From Leucaena leucocephala (taxonomy: Eukaryota; Streptophyta; Magnoliopsida; Fabales; Fabaceae): a stretch of DNA of 64,000 bases. The stretch is from the NCBI GenBank assembly GCA_037074615.1, contig CM073562.1, positions 7,487,001 through 7,551,000 on the forward strand, in the 5' to 3' direction. Position numbers and translations under genes: made by a program. Below, one piece after another: positions 57,287-64,000 of this stretch (within the stretch, counting starts at the first letter, position 1; every line of letters begins with the position of its first letter). Below the pieces are notes generated by a model. It did no database searches and was not told the origin of the DNA. It worked only from the letters and a program-made list of their open reading frames with translations.

Positions 57287-60200
57287 ATGTCGAATCTTAC
57301 AAAACTTGAGTTTGTGGCTCTTGACATTACTGGAAAGAATTATCTATCTTGGATACTAGATGCAGAAACCCATCTAGATGCTATGGGTTTAGGAGACACT
57401 ATCAAGAATGGCAATCAGGAATCTAACAAAGATAAAGCAAAAGCCATGATCTTTCTCTGCCACCACATAGATGAAGGACTAAAAACTGAGCATTTAACTG
57501 TCAATGACCCACTTGTTCTTTGAAACAACATAAAAGAAAGATATGACCACCAAAAAACTGTGATTCTTCCAAAAGCTCGTTATGACTGGATGCATTTATG
57601 TTTGCAAGATTTTAAATCAGTTAGTGAATATAATTCTGTACTATTTAGAATTAGTTCTTAACTGAAATTATGTGGAAAGAAAATTACTGATGATGACATG
57701 TTAGAAAGAACATTCTCCATATTTCATGCATCTAATGTGTTATTACAACAACAATATCGTGAAAAAGGCTTCAAAAAGTATTCTGAAATGATTTCTTGCC
57801 TTTTGGTGGCTGAACAAAATAATGAGCTTTTAATGAGAAATCATGAATCCTGTCCAACTGGCTCTACTGCATTCCCAGAAGTGAATGTAGTAACAAATGA
57901 ATCAACCCGTGGTCGGGGATATAGACATGGACGTGGACGCGATCGTGGCTATATACGAGGCCGTGGTCAATGTGGTCGTGGTCGTGGTTCCCACTCGAGG
58001 TGGGCAAACAAGGATGATAACCACAAAAAGGAAACTAGTGGAAATGATAATTATATTGAAAATTTATGTCATCGTTGTGGTGGAAAAGGTCATTAGGCTC
58101 GTACTTGTGGTACACCAAGACATTTGGTTGAATTATACCAAGAATCGCTCAAAAGGAAAAATAAAAATAAAGGCAAAGAGCCAAAGATAGAAAAAAAATT
58201 TGCTGGGGAAGAAAGCAATTATGATTATGGCAACATGGATGTTACTTATTTAGATGTTGTTGATTTCTTTGCCGATCCTAACGGAAGAATTGATCACCTA
58301 ATTGGTAATGTGAGTGTCCAAAAAACAAACTAAACTTTTATAATTATGTGTGTTTCTTTTTGTTATAATGAAGTTATTTCTCTCAATAAATAAAATTATG
58401 AGTATTTCTTTTCATTAATTCTTTTATGTTTCTTTTGCTATGTTCCTGTTAATGAAGAATGTCACTCATTGACATTAATAAAGAAGATTTATGTCTCGTT
58501 GATAGTGCAAAAACTCATACAATATTCAGAAATACAAAAAAATTTTCATCTTTGGTAATGCGAGAAGCCAATGTCCAAACCATATGATTGAAGGGTTTGG
58601 AAGAGCTAATATATTGTTATCTGGAGGAACACAATTATACATTGATAGTGTATTTTATTCCTCCAAATCTAATAGGAAGTGTTGAGTTTCAAGGATATCC
58701 GTAGAAATGGATACCATATTGAAACAACAAATAGAGAAAATTAGGAATATCTTATTATCACAGATATGATTTCTGGTAAAAAATGCACACTGGAAAAATT
58801 CCCTGCTTTTTCCTCTTGAATGTACTACACATTTATTAGTACAATGGAAACACATGCTATTGCAAACCAGAAGCTTGCAAGTAAGAATAATTTTAATATT
58901 TGGCATGACCGGCTAGGCCATTCTGGTACAATAATGATGCGAAAAATAAATGAGAATTCATGTGGACATTCGTTGAGAAGAGAATCAATTCCACAATCCC
59001 ATATTTTCTCATATGCTGCATGTTCTAAAGGGAAACTAATTATTATACCATCATCAATAAAAATTGAAAGTGAGTCTCTAACTTTTCTAGAATGTATACA
59101 GGGAGATATTTGTGGCCCGATACACCCACCATGTGGACCATTTAGATATTTTATGGTTCTAATTGATGCATCAACAAGATGGTCACATGTTTGCTTATTA
59201 TCTTCTCGTAACCTGGCGTTTGTGAAATTACTTGCTCAACTAATTAGATTGAAAGCATACAATTCAAGTTCTCAAGAACGGTACTCAATTAAGTTAAATA
59301 AGTCTTTATATGGATTGAAGCAATCAGGGCGCATGTGATATAATCGACTTAGTGAATATCTATTGAAAGAAGGATATAAGAATGATCATATATGTCCATG
59401 CATTTTTATAAAAAGATCTGGAAATGAATTTGCTATAATTGCTATTTATGTTGATGACATAAATATCATTAGAACTCCTGAAGAGATTTCTAATACGGTG
59501 AATTGCTTAAAACAAGATTTTGAAATGAAGGACTTGGGAAGAACAAAATTTTGCCTTGGACTACAAATTGAATATCTGAAAAATGGGATATTTGTGTATC
59601 AAGAAACTTATACGAGAAAAATCTTAAAACATTTTTATATGGATAAATCACATTTATTATGCACTCTAATGATTGTAAGATCTCTGGAGAAAGATAAAGA
59701 TCTCTTTAGACCTCAAGAAGGTGATGAAGAACTACTTGGCCCAGAAGTGCCTTACCTTAGTGCAATTGGTGCGCTTATGTATCTTGCTAGTCACACACGA
59801 CCAGATATATCATTTGCTGTTAACTTACTAGCAAGATATAGTTCTTCACCAATACGAAAACATTGAAATGGGGTTAAGCACATTCTTCGTTACTTGAATG
59901 GTACTATAGATATGGGATTATTTTATTCGAATGAACACAAGACTGACTTTGTCAGATATGCTGATGTTGGGTTTCAGTCTGATCTACATGTTGGTAGATC
60001 GCAAACAGGCTATTTGTTCACATGTAATGGTATAGCTATTTTATGGCGATCAATGAAACAAACCATATTAGCCACATCATCTAATCATACAGAAATACTA
60101 GCGATACATGAAACAAGTCGAGACTGTGTATGGTTAAGATTGATAATACATCATATACGTACTACTTGTAGATTGTCATCTAGTAAAATGATCCCAACAG

Positions 60201-60470
60201 TTCTATATGAAGATAATACTGCATGTATTACCCAATTAAAAGAAAGATATATCAAAGGAGACATGACAAAATATATTTCTCCAAAAATTCTTTTTCACAC
60301 ATGATCTTCAAAAGAATGGTGAAATTACTATCCAGCAAATTCAATCTAAAGAAAATCTAACAGATTTGTTCACCAAGTCACTTCCAACAACAATATTTGA
60401 GAAGTTCGTACATGACATCAGACTTCGCAGATTTAGAGATATCAATTGATGGTACAAAAATGGGGAGTTG
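57287..60470 (+). pseudogene. Copia E Gag-Pol pseudogene with an integrase-to-RT deletion
   Basis: Gag opens at 57287 (MSNLTKLEFVALDITGKNYL) with stops at about 57521 and 57658. A glycine-arginine-rich tract is at 57910-58000, and the knuckle near 58066 (CHRCGGKGH, then a stop, then ARTC). A protease remnant lies near 58500. Pre-integrase LWHDRLGHSG-type sequence is near 58900. The integrase start (MVLIDASTRWSHV) jumps near 59260 into KLNKSLYGLKQS of reverse transcriptase. IYVDDINII (about 59445), a TRPDISFAVNLL stretch and RNase H (SQTGYLFTCNG, EDNTACITQLK) follow. Stops persist throughout. Confidence 0.85.
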
Positions 60471-60672
60471 ATGCACACTGTACTCTTTTTCCCTTGGCTG
60501 AGGTTTTGTCCCACTGGGTTTTCCTAGCAAGGTTTTTAATGAGGCAGCACTGTGAGTGTATCAATTAAATATGTACTCTTTTTCTTTTACTATATTTTTA
60601 TCCCACAGGGTTTTTCCTAGTTAAATTTTTTTAATGAGGCACATTATTAAAGAATGGATATCTAAGGGGGAG

Positions 60673-60971
60673 TGTTATGAATATTAGAATATAGATGTCC
60701 ATCTCCATCTCCCTCTTACTTTTCAAATTCCCTAAATCATTATTCCTCCATTAATTACTAGATTCTTCATTATTCATCTATTAATTATTAGACTCTTCAT
60801 TATTCCTCCATTAATTAATGGACTCTTCATCTTCAACTTCTATGCCTATAAATAGGCCATGCCATTTGTGTTGTAAGGTAGAAAAAAGAAGAAAGAATAT
60901 AATATATACTTCTCTTATTTTCTTGTCCCCATCTCTTCTCTCCTCATAATCTTATTGTTAGTTTCATAAGA
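60673..60971 (+). repeat. Copia E 3' LTR
   Basis: Same start and end as the 5' copy, TATAAATA at 60847-60854. About 30 bp longer through an internal duplication. Confidence 0.82.
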
Positions 60972-61850
60972 CTTAAACTATTCTTTTTGGAGCATGGGAA
61001 AATGATGGGGAAATCCACCCTTAAAACTTCCAAAACCCAAAATAATTTTTTGAATATATGCGTGTTTGGTTTGTTTTCAAACCCTAGTTTTATAAATTAT
61101 TTTAGGCCAAATTTAGGTTTAATTTTTTTTAAAATAAACAGCATATTTGTTCAAAAGGATTTTTAGACTAAACCATAATTTAAAATCAAGGTTTTAGATA
61201 AACTAGTGAAACTAGCTTCTGTAACAGTAAAAGAGCTTATAGATTACCTAATTAATATTTTACCTTTATTTTTCCCTACTCTCTCTCCCTTTTCTCTCTC
61301 TCATATTCTCTCTTCTGCTTCCTCTCCAACTCTCTGTAGATCTTCCCTACCTCCGCCGTCGTGTTATTCCTTCTTAGTCGACATCAAACTTCTTCTCCGT
61401 CGTCATCCTTGTGCAAGTCGCCATTAAGCTCGTCATCACCACTGGTGGAGGAAAGAAGAAGATGATCGGTGCTGGTGTGATGCGATGGAGGAGGAAGAAG
61501 ATTGTGAACATTGAATGTAAATAATAATGTGTGAACAGTATGAGTGATGTGAATAGTATTATACTGATTTAATTAATATTTTTTTATTTTATATTATTTT
61601 TAATAATTTATTAATTATAAAAAAAATTCTATTAATAATTATCCAAATACTCATTTATGTAAAATTATTTTTTTCTATAAATTCTTATTCAAAAATTCTT
61701 TTCTAAAAATTGTATAAAAATCTTTTTTTTATAAATTCATTTCTAAAAATATATCAAAATATACCTTATGGCAAATTTTAAATTGGGGTAGGTGCAAAAT
61801 GGGATTTGAATAGCTTAATAAAAAGACAAAAGTACCCCTTAGTTATATTT
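60972..61850. other. AT-rich spacer with a CT-rich stretch
   Basis: No gene was recognised. A CTCTCTCTCC-rich stretch at 61280-61340 is followed by a short open frame without family pattern, and 61560-61760 is almost pure A and T. Confidence 0.45.
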
Positions 61851-61859
61851 CGAAAAAGA

Positions 61860-62097
61860 AAAAGGAAGGCGCGGAAGACTTCACTCTGAGTAACCTTGAA
61901 CCATAACGCTCCCAGAATCGCCGTGATGAAACTAGCAATGAGGAAGGAGCATCGTCACCGTGTGAAGTGTTGATTATCGCAGTGAGGAGTATTAAACCCT
62001 TACCCATCGAACGTTGCAGGAAGTTTATGTTTGCCCTAGAGGGGTTGCTTTATCGTCGCTGTTGTGATTTGGCGTGGTAAGTTCCTTGTTTCTTTTA
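61860..62097 (+). other. Possible untranslated first exon of the gene at the right edge
   Basis: GC content rises sharply here, and the stretch ends in GGCGTG|GTAAGTTCC, a strong splice donor. A plausible acceptor, TTTTGCAAG|GG, lies at about 63490-63500, directly before an ATG at 63508. The link is inferred only from these signals. Confidence 0.3.
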
Positions 62098-62181
62098 GTA
62101 ATTTTTTTTGCTGGACATGTTGGGTCTATGGATTAAAGGGAAAGTGACGAGTTGAGTTTAGGGAATGACAAGAATTGCTAA

Positions 62182-63088
62182 GGCATTGTTTAGTTTGAGG
62201 TGTTTGAAAGAGAAGGTATAGGAGGGCAAGTAGGATGTGTGTTTGATTTAGAAAATGAAAGGAAGAGGAGGCAAATTTTTTTTTTGTACTCTTTTATTAA
62301 AATTAAGATTTTTTTGGAGGGGTTAAAACCTTTGTTTATTTTGTGACAAAATTGCCTATAGTAATTTTTTAATATTTTAGTACTGCTCTCGCCTCATAGT
62401 GCCAATGATCGACTTGACTCTCACCTCCAACGATGCTCCTCTACTCCTTCCGAGAAAAGAAAAAGGTGGGGTTAAGGAGTTAATATTTTGTAGCTAATTT
62501 CTTCTTCCTCTATTAATATGCAACCTCCTTCGCTTCTAGCCTCCATTGCCATCAACATTTTTTCCTGGGCTGACGACTCTCCCTGACAGATCTGGAGGAG
62601 TATGCAACGCTGAGGATGGAGATCTGCAAGTTACAGTTGAAGCCCATAATTACCAAAGACTGGGAAAATTACATTTGAAAGGTTAGAAAAATCGAATAAA
62701 TACCAAAGAGAACCGAATATGGAATGAATGAATCAACTACAGCAAGGAGTAGATGACGAAGATGCAATAATGGCGTTAATCGGAAGAAGAAAAAATTACT
62801 TTTGTATTTTCTCAAAGAGCTTCGAGCTGATGATGGAAGATGTTTCGTGAATCGCAAAGCTTTTGAAAAAAAAAAATCAATAAAGATAAAATAATAAGAA
62901 AAAAAATTAAACAAAATAATAAAGATATTTTAGTTAATTTATAATAAACTCCCCTCTCCTCCCCTATTCAACCAAATATTCAACCAAACAAGAAATATCC
63001 CTTCTCCCTTACTTATATCACTTATCTTCCCCTACCCTCTACTAAATTCATTTAACATATATTTCCCTTCATTCAATCAAACATAGCC
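62182..63088. mobile_element. Tourist/Harbinger-like element
   Basis: Inverted ends GGCATTGTTTAGTTTG and, at the other side, GGCTATGTTTGATTGA, with TAA duplications at 62179-62181 and 63089-63091. The end sequence and 3-bp duplication fit PIF/Harbinger. It is 907 bp with no transposase coding, so non-autonomous. Confidence 0.55.
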
Positions 63089-63507
63089 TAAGTAATTGAC
63101 CGGAACCTATAATGCGTTCTAAAGTTTGTTTCTTTGAAATATGTGGTGAAGGGAATAAAGTGGATTTGTAAACCGATGACTACAATTGATGGATGAATTA
63201 CTCAAACCTTATTCCCAGTGATGAACTGTGTTTGTCTGGAACATATAGTGAAGGGAACTGACAACATATGGATGGCTAATAACTAAATTAGATTAGCTAA
63301 TTACTATATTTGTGGTGCAACGTGTTTTGTAGAAATAAGTACCGTTGTGATCTTAATGACCGTATTTGATTAGTTATTTACTACATATGTTTAGTTAATG
63401 ACAAAATTGGTGTGAAGGGAATTTACTACACTTTATGTAATTTTTTATATGCGTTGTTGTGGATGTAGTTAGTGACTACATATTGGTTGTTTTGCAAGGG
63501 AGAAAAG

Positions 63508-64000
63508 ATGATTTTGGAAGAAGCATCATCATCAAAACGATACAGAGCAGGTTCCTGCTATTTCAAAACAAGTTTTTTAGTAGGTGAACAAGGTGTAGAA
63601 TGTTAGGCGACAAAGAAAAGAGGTGGGGAAGCATGGAAACAGTTAACTGAGGAGGAGAGGAATAGATACAGCGAGGAGGCCAGGCAATCAAGGCCAGAGA
63701 AGAAGAGGACAAAGACGTCCGTTTGTTTCCACACACGTTGCTCACTCAAGCCGTTCAAGGAGTTGGTGGATTATGTAAATGAAAATGAAAGTTTAAAGTC
63801 GAGGGTAGAAAGTATGGGATTCTCGAAGCTGTTGAAGATGGGATGTCAGAGGCTCCCGCGCGACCTGTTTGTGTATGTGCTCCAATCATAAGATCCACTG
63901 ACCCATCAATTTAGAATCCGAGGCAAGACAAAGGAGATAAAAGCAGAAGATGTTCATAAGTTGCTAGGTGTACCCCATACTAGGGACGAGGTCAGAATGG
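63508..64000 (+). pseudogene. HMG-box-like / transposon-associated coding fragment, broken, runs off window
   Basis: From ATG 63508 one frame reads MILEEASSSKRYRAG, then after TAG at 63604-63606 GGEAWKQLTEEERNRYSEEA, like the last helix of an HMG box. Next come RCSLKPFKELVDYV, MGFSKLLKMGCQRLPRDLF, TAA at 63889-63891, and EIKAEDVHKLLGVP. The second half resembles the region before the Ulp1-like protease in proteins often carried by plant Mutator-type elements. Two in-frame stops suggest a decayed copy, unless unseen introns remove them. I do not assign a function. Confidence 0.45.

Larger units (their letters stand above)
56834..60971 (+). mobile_element. Copia E: internally deleted copia upstream of the helicase
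   Basis: The 5' LTR (56834-57102) and 3' LTR (60673-60971) share both ends and a TATAAATA box, but the right copy carries an extra unit of about 30 bp (an ATTATTCCTCC repeat). The region after the left LTR, CGTTATCAGCACGA, is the likely primer site. Polypurine GGGGGAG precedes the right LTR. No target duplication was found. The coding region lacks most of integrase and the first part of reverse transcriptase. Confidence 0.85.

Noticed and set aside
1..64000. CRISPR arrays, operons, tRNA or rRNA genes
   Set aside because: No spaced direct-repeat array, no prokaryotic gene organisation and no recognisable tRNA or rRNA sequence was seen; the tRNA-like motifs are retrotransposon primer sites.

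Overview
The window is nuclear DNA from a flowering plant, probably a eudicot; I cannot name the species. The evidence is GT..AG introns, AT-rich spacers, Ty1/copia and Ty3/gypsy chromovirus elements with tRNA-iMet primer sites, CACTA, L1, RTE, Stowaway and Tourist-like elements, and a plant-type SRS2-like helicase.

The main result is one host gene on the minus strand, 56720 to 17819: a UvrD/PcrA-type superfamily 1 DNA helicase related to Arabidopsis At4g25120 (SRS2-like). I assembled 29 coding exons by hand. Every junction is GT..AG on the minus strand, every codon phase agrees, and the joined frame is 3456 nt (1151 residues plus stop). It looks intact although it spans about 39 kb, because over 20 kb of transposons sit in its introns. 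By intron: intron 4 holds a solo chromovirus LTR, an RTE LINE and a decayed copia; intron 12 holds a 3'-truncated copia (D); intron 14 holds an RTE fragment nested in a Stowaway MITE; intron 22 holds copia B and a copia RNase H fragment; intron 24 holds copia C; intron 28 holds the intact copia A. A, B and C lie in the same orientation as the gene.

Layout. 1-5190: decayed CACTA (En/Spm) element. 5191-8279: copia 3' ends in opposing orientations, split by a 1.9-kb gypsy solo LTR. 8350-8856: mTERF pseudogene. 9695-11530: 3' half of a chromovirus. 11690-16737: L1-type LINE split by a small non-autonomous LTR element. 16738-17818: AT-rich 3' flank. 17819-56720: the helicase. 56834-60971: internally deleted copia E, starting 113 bp upstream of the helicase ATG in divergent orientation. 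60972-64000: spacer, a possible untranslated first exon, a Tourist/Harbinger-like element, and a broken HMG-box-like coding fragment that leaves the window.

Only the helicase and the copia A polyprotein look intact. The rest is transposon decay with informative target-site duplications, so the order of insertions can partly be read.
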